Shown piece by piece: positions 1-12,115 of a stretch of DNA of 64,000 nucleotides. A program made the position numbers and the translations under genes. Source of the DNA: Eremophila alpestris peregrina. Its lineage: Eukaryota > Chordata > Aves > Passeriformes > Alaudidae. Each line of letters starts with the position of its first letter. The stretch's first letter is position 1. The stretch lies in NCBI GenBank assembly GCA_009792885.1, contig WMCF01000034.1:6854228-6918227 (forward strand). The letters are read 5' to 3'. Below the pieces are notes generated by a model that was given only the letters and a program-made list of their open reading frames with translations, was not told the DNA's origin and made no database searches.

Positions 1-859
1 TGTGAAAAAAATTAAATATTTTTATCATAATGTAAACAAATTTCATAATGCTTGTGGAAACGTGAAGACTGAAATTTGAAGACCTTTAAAGATTTTGTAG
101 TTCTTTGTGCTAAATATGAATCATCTTTAGCTTTGTATCTAAAATTTTAGCAAAGTATTAGCTCTTTTCTTAAGTCCTTCCCCATATTCCAGTTCTTTTC
201 CATCGTTTTTTTTCTTGTTTGCAGGCACAGAGCTGTTTCTGAATACATCCAGTGCAGGTGGCTTGATGTGCAGATGCAGTGCAGCTGCAGGTGGAGCCCT
301 GGGCAAAGGGAGCCCAGGGAAAGAGCCCGTGACCTGGTGCTGACCTTTGTATAACAAAGGACACCGGGACCTGCAGACCTGTGGTGTCATCAGGAGAACA
401 TGACCCCACACTTCCACACACTGTGGGCATAAAAGCCCAGGCTTTCCATTGCTCTGCACCCCTCTCAAAGGCATCTGGATTGAGTTGCTGTTTTGTTGTT
501 GTGCCATGATTACTCACAGAAAGTTTTTCTTAGAAAACTTTTCCATGGCTGCACTAGGTCAAACGAGTCAGATTCTGTATCTCGACTGAAAAGAAGAGAC
601 AGATTGTGATTGTAGGCCAATGTCATGGAAGGGCACTCTTTGCTGTAAACATAGGGCCCCCATGCTGTATAACAGGAACTTGATACTTGATTCAAGACAG
701 CATGTGAAGATATAAAATAGATGGGAAGGAGATACCCATCTCCACACCTGTGCCTCCCACTGAAGCCCATGTCTCCTTCTCCATTTCAAAAGGAGAAAAG
801 AACAGGATAATTTAGTAACATTTTTACAGGAGGATTATTTTAAAGGGAATGATTAAATT
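1..859. other. Non-coding stretch with GC-raised segment, origin unknown
   Basis: AT-rich flanks surround a GC-raised core at about 205-500. Two overlapping minus-strand frames of 115 and 122 codons cross the core (170-517 and 139-507). They contain no domain I recognise and lie in different frames, so neither stands out as real. A small perfect inverted repeat is visible at 344-360 (CCTTTGT, 3-nt loop, ACAAAGG), and a second at about 520-542 (AAAGTTTT / AAAACTTT). The base composition suggests old transposon or retrocopy DNA, but I cannot name it. Confidence 0.3.
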
Positions 860-1768
860 ATAGAATCATAAAATGCTTTGGGTTGCAAGGGACCTTAGAG
901 ATAGTTTTCTTGCAACTCCTCTGCCATGGACAGGGATACCTTTCACTAGACCAGGTTGCTCAGAATCCCATGTAGACTGGCCCTGAACACCTCCAAGGAT
1001 GGGGCACCTGCAGCTTCTCTGGGCAGCATGTTCCACTGCCTCAACACCCTCACAGTAAAGAACTTCTTCCAAAATGTCTTTCCGATTGAATCTGTTCCTC
1101 CTTGTCTTGTTCTACACGCTCTTGTACAAAAGTCTCTCACTATCTTTGTTGTAGGCTCCCTTCAGGCACCCTTCCAGGTTGAACAATTCCAATCCTGTCA
1201 GCCTTTCCTCCACCCCTCTAACCACCCTGGTGTCTCTCCTCTGGACTCACTCCAACAGTTCCATATCCTTCCTGTGTTGGGACCCCAGAGCTGGATGCAG
1301 GGTTCCAGGAGGGGTCTCACCAGAGCAGAGCAGAGGGGCAGAATCCCCTCCCTCCCCTGCTGCCCACACTGCTTTGGATGCAGCCCAGGACATGTTTGGC
1401 TCTCTGGGCTGGGAGTGCCCATGGCTGGGACATGTCCAGCCTCTCACCCAGCAGCACCCCCAGTACTTTTTGCAGGGCTGCTCTCCATCTGCTCATCCCC
1501 AGCCTGTGTTGGTACTGGGGGTTCCCCTGACCCAGTGCAGTGCCTTGTACATGCTCTTGTAGGACTTCATGAGATTCACATGGATCCAATTCTTGAGCTT
1601 TGCCAGGTAGGGCCCCCTGGATAGCATTTCATCCTTCAGGTGTGTCAACCATGCCTTTCAGCTTGGTGTCATCTGCAAATTTGGGAGGGCACACTCAATC
1701 CTTCTGTCTGTGTCATTAATGAAGATATTAAATAACATTTGCTCCAATAGGGACCTCTGGGGTTCCAT
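860..1768 (-). mobile_element. CR1 LINE, 3' part of ORF2 plus 3' tail
   Basis: The plus strand reads the reverse complement of an avian CR1. It begins with the tail complement (tagaatcata), then 'gggaccttagag' and 'gaccaggttgctcagaatccc', followed by the long ORF2 3' segment ('ctggactcactccaacag', 'ccccagagctggatgcag', 'ttcatgagattcacatgg', 'gtgtcatctgcaaa'). The element is therefore on the minus strand, with its 3' end near 860 and a 5' truncation near 1768. This is the usual CR1 state, since reverse transcription stops early. The 222-codon plus-strand frame at 956-1624 is an antisense frame of this repeat. No intact ORF2 remains. Confidence 0.93.
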
Positions 1769-3600
1769 TGTAAAAGTGTTAGATTTTCACAATGAAGAAT
1801 CCATAATTCATGGAGTTTCATTTTCTGACTCTCCTCTCTATTCACAGATTTTATCTTTATCTCGTGTAAGGAGTCTGAATTATTTCTGCCTGTTTGATGC
1901 CAAGGGATTTTGTAAAACCTCTGCATTTCAATAATTAAAAACTTTGTAGGTCAAACTTTTTGATTTTGTCTCCAGGCCAAGTACTGGCAAACTGTTAATT
2001 AAAACAGCAATTAAATAAATTGAGTTAGTATGTTTTGTCGTGGGAAGTAAACTTTAAAAATGTAATACATTCAGTGCATTAATTGTTCTACTAGAATAAT
2101 AATGACCATTTTAAACTGTTTGATTCATGTAATATCAATGTTACTAAATTAGATTTCTCTTTCAGAGTATATTAGATATATTTTCAAAAATAATTATAAT
2201 CATCAAAATACAAAGACACAAAAACGAGAAAACAAAATATTATTTCAAAAGCTTGAAAGGTTGCTGCAGAACCTGTACAATTATTTTTGTTTTAAATTTC
2301 TTTACTAAAATAAACTGTTTGTGTTGATTACAACACACCTCTTGTGCTGGGAAACATTTAAAGTGCCAGTTACATATATAATGGGGAACAAAATATTAGA
2401 TTATTTATGGCCTGACTTTGAAAATTCAAAGAACCTGCAGTATTATATGAAGTTAACAATCACAAACAGAAATGTTAGAAACATCTTTAAGTATGGTTTA
2501 TTATAACCATTTGCATTTAACTTATCTTTATGGAGCACATCTATCTGGTTATAGTCTTCCGTATGCAATGGATGAAATGAGTGATCTTTTCATTTATTAC
2601 AAACATTCCTTTATAATCTTGCAGTTATGTTATCCTACTGTTAGTTTCAAGACTAATTGAAACCATCCTAAAAATATCTGTCTTGTGTCATTACTAGTGA
2701 AATCATCACAAACCAGGACAGGATTTTTGTCAACTAAGCATATCAGCAGACATTGTCAGATTGCTCATTTTGTCAAAAAAATTGACATATTAATTTGAGA
2801 AATTAATTTGAGTAATTTTGAGTTATTTTCAAGCTAAGTAAAGAATTACTGAGAGCTTTTTAGGCAAGATGGGGTTTCATTGTGTCAAACTTAACATTAA
2901 AAGTGACAGGGGAAATTTATGGTGACAAGCACATTCAAACAGATGGCTTGTGGTACTTGCACAAGCACTCCAGCCCTGAAGAGAAGTCAAGATTCTAGAC
3001 TAAACAAACATCAACACAGCTCACCCAATATAAAGAGGCAAAACCCCTTAAGTTCAGGGCACTTACATGTAAAAATTATTTAACAGCTCATTATATATTT
3101 TTAGCAATTTCTAGAGTGTGTTGAATCAAACAGCTTTAGCAAATGCTTACAGGTTTTCAGAACGCACAAATTAATTTAACAAAAGGAATCAAATTGTATT
3201 TAGATCAAAAAAACAAATTATCCATTAATTGCAATAGTGATTTTAACATTGGGAAGAATTGACACAGGTGATCAGGGAGACAATGAAAAGTGTTACTCTG
3301 CTATGTCTCTTACTTACAAGTGCGAAAGAATTGGTCAGGTCCGTTTTGGCTGTAGCAATTAAAAGATGCAGGAGTTTGAGATACTGAGAAAAGGGAAGAA
3401 GATGAACAGTAGGATCACAACCCTAGATTTCCTGTGAAGGGAATTTCGCCTTTTCAGGGACCTCCTTGTAAGTGTACCATAGAATGTGGTCCTGGAGAGG
3501 AGATTCTCATTAGAGATATTTGAACAAACTGTGATTTAATAAAATCCATGAGACCCAATGAGAAATACCTTCAAGTACCAAAGATGTTGTTCAAGGACAT
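1769..3600. other. AT-rich stretch, nothing assigned
   Basis: I see no gene, RNA or recognisable repeat. Short frames (61-74 codons) have no recognisable motif. The right edge may include older CR1 sequence from about 3,440 that is too decayed to call. Confidence 0.5.
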
Positions 3601-4906
3601 TGTGAAGTTACTGAGAATTCTCTCTGAAACACTGTAGATATTAGGGTAGATTTCAAAGGACTTGAAGATAGAAATACCACTGCTATCTTCAGGAAGGACA
3701 AGAACGAAGTTCCAGTGAGATATAGCCCATGAGCCCCACCTGAAATACTGCAACATGATGGAGCAAATAATCCCTAAAATAATTTAAAAACACGGAAGGA
3801 CAAGAAGGCAATGATTATTTGGGGCATGCAAAGAGAAAAGTGTTCCTGACACACCTGATAACATCCTGCAGCGAGAACATGGATTTGGTGGACATGGAAG
3901 AAAGCTGGATGTGTTTTACCTTGGCATGATTAAGGCTTTTGACATTGTTACACACAATATTTTTATTGACAAACTGATAAAGAACATTCTGGATAAATGG
4001 ACAATGAGCTGAATAAAAACTTACTGAACTGATAATTCCAGGATTGTGGAGCAGCAGCACAGAGACTAACAGTGTATCCAGAGTTCAATACTATTAGCAA
4101 TAACTCTTTAACTATTTTATTAATGACTGGGATAGTAGGAAAGAGCACACCCTCAGAAAATTTTCAGGTGGTATGAAATTGGGAGTAGTACTTGATACAC
4201 CATAAATATAGATAGAGTTCAAGAGAAAAAAGGAGCAGATATATTCTAGATATAGAAGGAAATGGAAATATTTTATGGACACCTAGCTGATAATGAGCTA
4301 GGAATATACCCTTGGGCCATAAAAAAGCAGCATCCTCCTGGATTATACTAGGAAATACATCATCAGGCCAGTGGAGCTGGTCCTTCTCTTCTGATCAGGG
4401 TGGCTGAAACTCATCTCAAATGCTGGGCCCAATCTGAGTCCCTCCCGTGGCAGAGGTATGTATATATCATTGAGTGAGTCCAGCAGAGGGACATGATTAA
4501 AAGCCTGGATCATCTGATATAAGGAAAGGCTCATGAGGGAAATATGTATATATGTGTGTATGTGTGTATATAGGTGTGTGTGTGTATATATCAATATATT
4601 AAACTGGTAGGGAAGTGGATTCAATTGAGAAGACAGGAACAGATCTCAGTGTTGCCTAGTGTGCAAGAGGCAACAAGCACAAATTGAAATGCAGGTGATT
4701 CCATTTAAGTAAAGATTCTTTAGCCCATGTGTGGTGAAACACTGAGACAGACTGCCAAGGTGGAGCTTCCATCCATGGAGACATGTGGAATCCAATCCAT
4801 GGCTGCAGACACAGCCACAAGCAGCCTGCTCAAGCTTTAAAAGAACGTGTTGGAGATGATTTCCCGAGGTGCCTTCCAATCTCAGGCATTCTGTGGATGT
4901 CTAGAT
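3601..4906 (+). mobile_element. Old CR1 LINE, reverse transcriptase core to 3' tail
   Basis: Decayed CR1 ORF2 is readable on the plus strand with shifts and stops. At about 3670-3780 it shows the block before RT motif A (IFRKDKNEVPVRYSP). At about 3890-3980 it gives VFYLGMIKAFDIVTHNIFID, the CR1 'YLDFSKAFDTV' region with the first catalytic Asp context altered. Near 4140-4195 it gives HTLRKFSGGMKLGVVLDTP, where the second catalytic motif (normally FADDTKLG) has lost both aspartates. The 3' tail continues after 4600 ('ggcaacaagcacaaattgaa', 'gaggtgccttccaatctcag', 'attctgtgga'). A TG/TA repeat interrupts it at about 4543-4590. The divergence marks it as an old copy. Confidence 0.85.
4543..4590. 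repeat. TG/TA dinucleotide microsatellite inside CR1
   Basis: Alternating tatg/tgtg/tata units of about 48 bp interrupt the old CR1 between its 3' ORF2 segment and its tail. CR1 sequence resumes at about 4620, so the repeat expanded within the element. Confidence 0.85.
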
Positions 4907-6870
4907 GCCCATATTGGCAGCTGGTTAGCACTAAGCGATCCTTTGTATGAACTGCTACTCAGCAGCAGAGTATTTCCAAAGTACTTTTTTTGTTGTTAAA
5001 TTGGATGCATTATAAATTCTTTCTTCCAAGATAAATGCATCATAAAGCTATTGGGACCACGATATTGTAGTGTCCTCTGCATTGCACACACACTTTTAAA
5101 GTGTGGGAGTTTATATCTTCAGAGAGAGAAAAGTGTTTATAGATAGCAATATTAAGAAAATGTTGATTAGCACTGACCTCAACATTAATTGCAGTTTGTC
5201 TTTTCTGACTCTTAATTTTAACATATGAATCTTTACAAATTTTAAACCCATGTAGATTAGCTCTTTTTCATACCTGAGACCTGTCCTTCATGGAACCTTA
5301 TGACTCAAGAAAAAAGTCTAGAAGTGAAAATATGAAATTAAGTTTTCCAAGCCATGCCACTGCCTTACGACATAGTGCCACCTTATGGCAAATATAATAA
5401 TTTTGGACAGTTTATGTTTTATTTGAAGTTCTTACAGTGATTATAACTGGAAAAGAATATAGAAATAGGGAAGAAAAAACACGTACAACCTATATTCTGA
5501 CCTTTAAAACAATGATGATTTTCCTTTAATATGTACTCTGTTAAAAAAAAAAAAATCCTACTTTTTCTTAATTTGTTGCCCTGTTCTGATTCCTCAAATG
5601 TTTTCAAGGATAAATTGAAGAAAATACTCCTTTCTCTTTTTAATTTCACAGATTATTTAAACTCTGGAACTCCCATGAAGCTTGATATCCATTGAATAGC
5701 CCATAAAAACCCATAAAAGTTTTGGTGGATATTCAGTAACATCTATGTAAACCAACTTTCTTTAGACAGAGGTTCAGAACATTGAAAGCTGTGAAAGAAA
5801 AACATTTCTGCGCTAATTCCTCCCTGTCTTTTTTGTGCCACTAATATCATACATTGAGTAATTTTTAGCTCTTCTAGAGACTTTTCCATGTCTCATTTGG
5901 AATAAAGCAATATAGATATCCAACAATTTTCTATTTGGCTTCCTATCTAGGTTATATCTTAGAATTAACCCTTTTGAATACCAACAAGCAAGAGACAAGT
6001 CACAGTATTTCTCACTGAAAGATCCTCCAATATCAATTAATGATAACTAAACAGTAAAAGATAAACCTAGTCCACAGAGCATTGTTTCAAAAACAATTCT
6101 TAGCATAGTTTAATTTGGCAAGAGTCTGAAAGCCCCCATTTGCATCATGCAGATAAGTACAAAAAAACCCTTTTCTCCTCACATCTTACTCATATTCACC
6201 TTATCGTATCCACAGCAAGACTCTCCAGCTACAAGAACTTCTGCCTTCTTTTGTAATTTTCTGAAGGACATAAACCAAAGCCACCTAAACAGGATTATTG
6301 AGAATGGCACCACCTGATAGGTTATAGAAAGAAACATGCAAAACATGTCTAAAATGCAATCACCTCTCAAAAAAGGTAATGGTTGTGTCATACTTTAGGA
6401 GCTTATAACCAGTTTTGTTAGTTTAGAAAATAGCCAATAATTTGCTGAACTCTGTGAATATTTGTCTTTGATACTAAGCTCCTCCCATGTAGGTTCCTGG
6501 GTACGTAGTTTGCAATATAATGTCACAAATGAGAGAGGGTTTGGAGACAAAGGAACACTTAAACATTCTAGCACTGTTTGCTTTTGGAGTCATGTTCAGG
6601 TGTGGGTATTTCAAAACTGCATTAATTTTTAAATGTCTGTGGTTTCTTGGTTTTGGTTTGGGAGGGTTTTTTTGGTAAAAATGTGTTTATATTCAAGATA
6701 ATGACATAGACAAAATGAGTTATCCTAAGCTCAGGGGACAGAGTTTAAATGAAATGTATTTTTAATGTCTAGATTAAATTTCAAGATACTTCTTCAACAT
6801 TTAAGGATGCACATCAAAATGCAAATTAATAACCCCTCTCCATTTTACCTGAAATGTAAATGTGTCACAT
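4907..6870. other. AT-rich stretch, nothing assigned
   Basis: No recognisable coding domain or dispersed repeat. It has short poly-A/T runs (for example at about 5541-5553) and chance frames of 60-80 codons. Confidence 0.5.
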
Positions 6871-7055
6871 CTCACATCCGAGGTGGTCAAATATAAGAGG
6901 TGGTTGCTTAGAGGCTGTAGTATCTCCTTCCCTGAAAAAGGCTCAGAATGGGACAGAGCAAGGCTCTGTGCAGTCTACAACACACTCTGAACAGGAGATT
7001 GGACTGGGTGACCTCTGGAGGTTTCTTCCAAACAAAGCTATTCTCTGATTCCACA
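6871..7055 (+). mobile_element. CR1 LINE 3' tail fragment
   Basis: A plus-strand CR1 terminal segment. The diagnostic run is 'ggagattggactgggtgacc' followed by 'tctggaggtttcttccaaac' and 'attctctgattcc', which is the CR1 'ttggactagatgatctc..ggtcccttccaac..attctatgattc' ending with substitutions. It is severely 5' truncated. Confidence 0.8.
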
Positions 7056-10000
7056 TGCTGTGCAAATTACATACATTAAATTGGTACTTAGTGTCAGCAG
7101 GTCCAGGGACATTCATTACTTATAAAATGTTAATGATAAAAAGAACAGAGGTCACATTTTCCCAGAGAAAAATGTCTTATCGTTAAAATATTAGTATTAT
7201 ATATGACATTTAGTCTCAAGTTCAAGGTCCCAAAAGCACAGTTACAAGTTTTCCAGGTATTTTGCTCAACAGAGTATATATTTCAACTCAACACTTATGA
7301 CCAAATCATTTCATGATTTTCAGCAAACCACAGGAATTAAAAGATAAATTATCACTTTTTCATCTCAGGATCTACACTATCTTCTGGAAAGAAGGGGTAA
7401 ATCCAATATTCTGACAGCAAATGACAGCCAGAAACCCTTTCAAAAAGACACTCATTGGCCACTGTAATATTGCTCATCTCTTCCAAAAAACCCTGACCTT
7501 CCTATAACCAACCAGCTAACATTTCAACCACACTGATTAAAAACAGTACAGTGAAACCTATCCAAATGGTTACAGCGGTTATTTTTCTAGAATTAATTTG
7601 GCATTCTTCCTAAACTAATGATGTAGAGGCTAACATTTAGAGTCACTGTACAAAGATCACCTTTTGATCTTTGTAGCAAAAATAGCTTTATTCTGCACCA
7701 CATCTCTAGACTAAAACAATGCTGCTACAATTGCATTGTTGAACAGCGTGCTAAGAACTGCTTTTCCTCTCTGCACAATTTTGAAATCCATCACTGGGCA
7801 AGAACTTTCTCTACACTCTCATAAAAAGTATTTAATAATCATCAACTTTTTCTTCATAAGCAGGCAAAGTGCTAGGATTATCTGTTGCAGGATTTTGTCT
7901 GCTCACTAGCTGTCATGAATGCAAAAGTTATGCAATCTGTCTAAAATTTCATTTGTTAAAAGAACCCCACCATTTTACCTGCAAGTACTATTAATAAACC
8001 CTCTCTTGAGGATAAGTCTGAGGGTAAACTGCAGGTTATATTTATAATTTTGTCTTGCTAGTTTTAATTTAGCTACATTATGTTGCTGAGTTGCTCTGGT
8101 GGCTGTAAAGAAAAGATTAGCATGCTCAGAAGTGCATACAACTTTGTAAAAATAGATATTTGCTTGTATGAATAATTTGCATAAGAGGTTGAAGACAGCA
8201 CAGTAGATAGGAACACCAAACAAAAACAACAAAAAAAAAAGGTAGTCAGTAGTAATTTTCTGAACTTCAGTTTCCTGGTAAATGCAATGCACAAAAATGA
8301 AAAATTATATTCAATGAAACTGCAACATATAGCATGGGGCAACATGAAATTGTACTGTTCCCAGGAACTGCTTCAGGTTATATTCTGAATCAAATCAGTT
8401 CTATGCTTCTAAGAGAGTAAATTAGTTTAGTTACCATACTACCCAGGGAAAGAATGTAGCATATGTTATACCAGATCGTCTGGTCTGTGAATACAAAATA
8501 TGGATACAGCCAAACCTAACACCCTCTTATGCCCTACCACAGGAAAAAAAAAAAAAAAAAATCTGCTACTTTGAAGTACAAAGAGAAAGATGTTTGCTTT
8601 CCTTTTAAAATGAAGGATATTTTTCCTTTTCAAATATATTTTATACTGTGCATTTCAAAATTTCTCTCCAAGTTATAACCATTGCTCTCCTTATTTCTTA
8701 CTACTTTCTACTAAAATATTGAGTTGTGATATACTCATTTCTTGTACCTGAGGCTATTTACTTCTTTTTCTGCTTGTGTATAACCGTGTGGGTAACAGTG
8801 TCAACCTGAGACGGCTCTTTTCTCCTAGTAGCCAGTAAATTTATTGAATTAAAAACCCCAATCCTATACCAGCTGTGTATACCTGCTGTGCCCATAACAG
8901 CATGCTTTATCTGAGCTTTATAATCCTTCTCTAATAAGTTCAACAGAAAGAGATGTTAACAAAGTAAAACATGCGGGGCCTAAACAACTCATTAAAATAT
9001 TTTCTGATTATAGTCCACCTGTAGACATAATTAAAACTAATTATTACAAGCCATCCTATATCAACGTCAATATGCCTTTCTGTATGTTTCCCTGGACACA
9101 GATCAATAATAGATACCAAATTAGCAATCACTAACTCTGTATATTTCTTGCTGAGGGATTCATTGCAGCAGCATTCTTAATTCCACAGAAGGGTTCTGTG
9201 GCTTGCTTTCACAGTCAGCCTGTTCATGAGCCTTTTTAACTGTTGCCTGAAGTTTCCCCAAGGAAAACACAAACCCCATCATTCCTAAGACAGTTCTGTT
9301 GCCTCAGGGTGAAAAAAAGTACCTATGTCCCTGATTCCCATGTCAGTGCTGCTATCACTGCATTCATTTGCATCTTTGAGACAGCCTAAACTTTGTTCAC
9401 ATGTTAGATATTTAGAACACAAATTCCCAATGGTCTTATGACCAGTTCAGCTGAATTATTGTTAATTGAGCTCTTGGTAGTGTTTTGGAAGATATAGAGG
9501 CTAGCTTCTGTATTAGAAGCCTTACAGCCACTTCAGGGTCAGCTGAAGCAGCCCTAGCTCTGAAGAACTCACTTTCTGCAGTAGCTGTATACACACAAAG
9601 CCTCAGAAAGTTTATGTCTGGTACTAAGCTCAAGATAGTATTTCATTAGAATCCGTAACAAATATTTAATTTTTTTTTTTTGCTGTTGTAAGATACAGTT
9701 GACTTATGCTGGAAATCTGCACTAAAGGCAACTAAGCAGGAAAGGAATGTAGATGGCCACTAGGATATTTGTCAGTTGCTACCACAGTATGCAGCTGAGA
9801 TTATGACTGATCATTTCAACATTCTCTCTCCAGAGCAGCAATGCCTAAGAGGTCCCCACATGGAGTGAAGATAAGCTCCTGGTTTCTCTTCTACAAATCT
9901 TATTAGGAAGCCCACTTTGCCACCCTATTTATCATCTTGATGGAAATTACTTTTCTGTCTGCTCTGTGTGCCAATAAAATCAAGGGACATGCAGACAGAA

Positions 10001-10580
10001 GGGAGAGAAAATAAGATAGCAACTTACAATGTCATTTTCTGCATCTCAGTATTTGAAGAAAAATGACTAAACAATCATCTTTTTTCTATTTTAGAGCATC
10101 TAACTAGCAGTGCCTAATTAACTTAAGTTCAATGCTCTACCTGGGCTTCTTCCTAAGCTGACAATAGGGCTTGCCTACTGTGTTCTAGTGTCTCTCCTCC
10201 ACTGCAGGTTTCATGAAAAACATGGTGATTGCTTTTTAACCTACAAAACTAATTATAAAAGATATCATATGGGAGTGTAGATTTTATTGATCTTGTATAG
10301 TTTACCATAGAATTGCTATGAATGTGTGTAGAAAGGCTACAAAATTTTTCCTCTCAGGTTTGGGTTTTTTTTTATAATCATGTAATTGATTCTGCTTACT
10401 GATAAGTAGGATGCAGTGGAAGTGAAGTATGGAAGGAACACCAATAACAATGTTCTGGTTTTCTCCTCAAAACAATTTGTCCACTTTTAACTCTATTATA
10501 TGGAATAAATAAAATTATATTATCAGGAGTTATTGTGAAACTGACTGTGATAAGTCATATGGTAACTATGCTATTATTGC
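7056..10580. other. AT-rich stretch, nothing assigned
   Basis: About 3.5 kb with no gene or repeat family I can name. A poly-A run lies at 8544-8561 and a poly-T run near 9669-9681. Frames up to 105 codons (for example minus 7975-8292) have AT-driven composition and no recognised motif. Confidence 0.5.
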
Positions 10581-10584
10581 TTGC

Positions 10585-10908
10585 TGTGAGAAATGAAGCC
10601 CACTCCTCAATTAAAATTTAAAGAAAACTTAATAAGGTACAATAGGGAAAAAGTCAATAAAGCAAAAGGAAGAGTGCTGGGTGCTTAGCTGCAGCCAGAG
10701 GCACACCAGTCAACACAGCAACACCCTTTATATACCCTGGGTATTGCATCAGCCAAATGCATATTCATAAATAGTTATACATATTCAATCATTTTAACAT
10801 AATTCCTGCTTTGTCCCACCTTTTTGGAGCATGTGCAGTAATCCTAGTTGTGGTCATTTGTTACTTTCGATACATTCAACAGGTTTCTTAAATGTTAACA
10901 TGTTAACA
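10585..10908 (-). mobile_element. Solo LTR of an endogenous retrovirus, 324 bp
   Basis: The segment begins TGTGAG and ends TTAACA on the plus strand, the TG...CA form of an LTR. It is flanked by an exact 4-bp duplication, ttgc at 10581-10584 and at 10909-10912. A TATA box, tatataaa on the minus strand (plus TTTATATA at 10727-10734), sits mid-element and sets a minus orientation. No gag, pol or env is attached, so it is a solo LTR left by recombination. A 4-bp duplication is typical of gammaretrovirus-like (class I) elements. The right terminus lies in a perfect 20-bp palindrome, so that edge could shift by a few bases. Confidence 0.75.
10727..10734 (-). promoter_or_regulatory. TATA box of the minus-strand LTR
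   Basis: Reads TATATAAA on the minus strand, in the middle of the 324-bp LTR, where the U3/R promoter would be expected. Any present-day activity is inference. Confidence 0.5.
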
Positions 10909-10910
10909 TT
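10891..10910. repeat. Perfect 20-bp palindrome at LTR end
   Basis: AATGTTAACATGTTAACATT equals its own reverse complement. It spans the 5' terminus of the minus-strand LTR and the first 2 bp of the flanking ttgc duplication. Confidence 0.9.
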
Positions 10911-10912
10911 GC

Positions 10913-11298
10913 AACAATTCTTCACCAACATTGGTATCACAACACAACATTCACATTAAAAGAACTCTAAACCTTAGCAAAATTTCTCTTACAAAAGTCA
11001 ACATTATAAAACACATAGTATTCACTCTAAAAATTGCAAAAGCCAACACCGTAATATATTTATCACACTTGTCACTAGCGTAATTACATTCTCTGCCATG
11101 ACATATCTTGCATTTATAAATAATTTAGAAAAGCAGTGACAGAAAACATGTGTCTAATTCTTCAAGAGTGCAGGATGGAACTGCACATGAAAAAAAAAGT
11201 TTCATAAGCAATGCCAGAGGGTGAGGGATATTTTAAACCTTTCTTTACATTCTTTATAGGCACAGCAAAATTTTGAAATAATGGAGGACATAACAGGC
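10913..11298. other. Spacer between two solo LTRs
   Basis: AT-rich sequence of 386 bp with no recognised feature. It separates LTRs in opposite orientation. Confidence 0.5.
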
Positions 11299-11516
11299 TG
11301 TTGGAATTTCTTTCCCTTTGCTCCTTTTTACTTAGGGATTTTTGTCCCTTAAGTTGCTAGGAAACCCTAACAACTGGTTAGGGTAGTTAAAAAAAAACAA
11401 AAGAAGTAGCCAAGCTCGAGAGAGGAGGGCATCTGGTTGCACTTCTCTTATCTGGGAGTTTCTCTCCAAGAGGCAGAGATACCTCAAGAAGGTAAAAGAC
11501 AAGGCTAGGCTGCTGG

Positions 11517-11534
11517 CTCTCTCTCTCTCTCTCT
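11517..11534. repeat. (CT)n microsatellite
   Basis: About nine CT units inside the ERVL-like LTR, probably part of the LTR's own sequence. Confidence 0.85.
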
Positions 11535-11944
11535 GGGCTTCGGGGGAGGACAGTCAGAGCTGCTGCTTGGGGAAGGGAATTTGCTGCTGGCAGCCGGAGC
11601 CCAGCTCAGAGCTGTTTCTTCTGCCATGGGTTGAGCCTCTGCTCATGAGAGCAGCCACTGAACTGGGACCTCATTATTATTTACCTCACTAAAAGAGGGA
11701 CTTTTCACCATCTGCTCGAGTGCCCGGGATCCTGAGCTCGCCTCTCCCTGTCCTGCTCAGAGCTCATCCACTGCTGCCCCACCCCCCGCTTCTTCTTCGC
11801 CACTGCTCCGAGTTTTTACTGCACTGTAGCCTCTCACCCCCTGCCTGCTGAGACATCTTGCTGTCCCAGCTTGCTGCTTCCGAGAGTCCTGCAGGGGCAC
11901 TGGGATCAGCTGCCCCAGGGTTTGTGAAGCAAAGCCTCTGTTCC

Positions 11945-12115
11945 GTCCCTTCCCGCCTCAGCTGAGCCGCCATTGCCGTGCGCTCCCCGAGCCCGCGCCA
12001 CAGCGCCCCCTGCAGCCGGGGGGAATCAGCGCCCCCGCCCTGCCCGCCGGCAGCCACCAGCGCCCCTGCTGGCTGTGCCCGGAACTGCACCAACGGGGAA
12101 AGCGCCTGCGGCCCA
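11945..12115 (+). promoter_or_regulatory. CpG-rich core of the LTR
   Basis: A dense run of CG dinucleotides and GC-box-like strings ('ccccgagcccgcgccacagc', 'ccgccctgcccgccggcagc') in a window that otherwise has few CpGs. This is the composition of an LTR promoter. Activity is inference. Confidence 0.5.

Noticed and set aside
956..1624. 222-codon plus-strand open frame
   Set aside because: It lies antisense within a CR1 3' portion, and the same frame type recurs in other CR1 copies. Not a gene.
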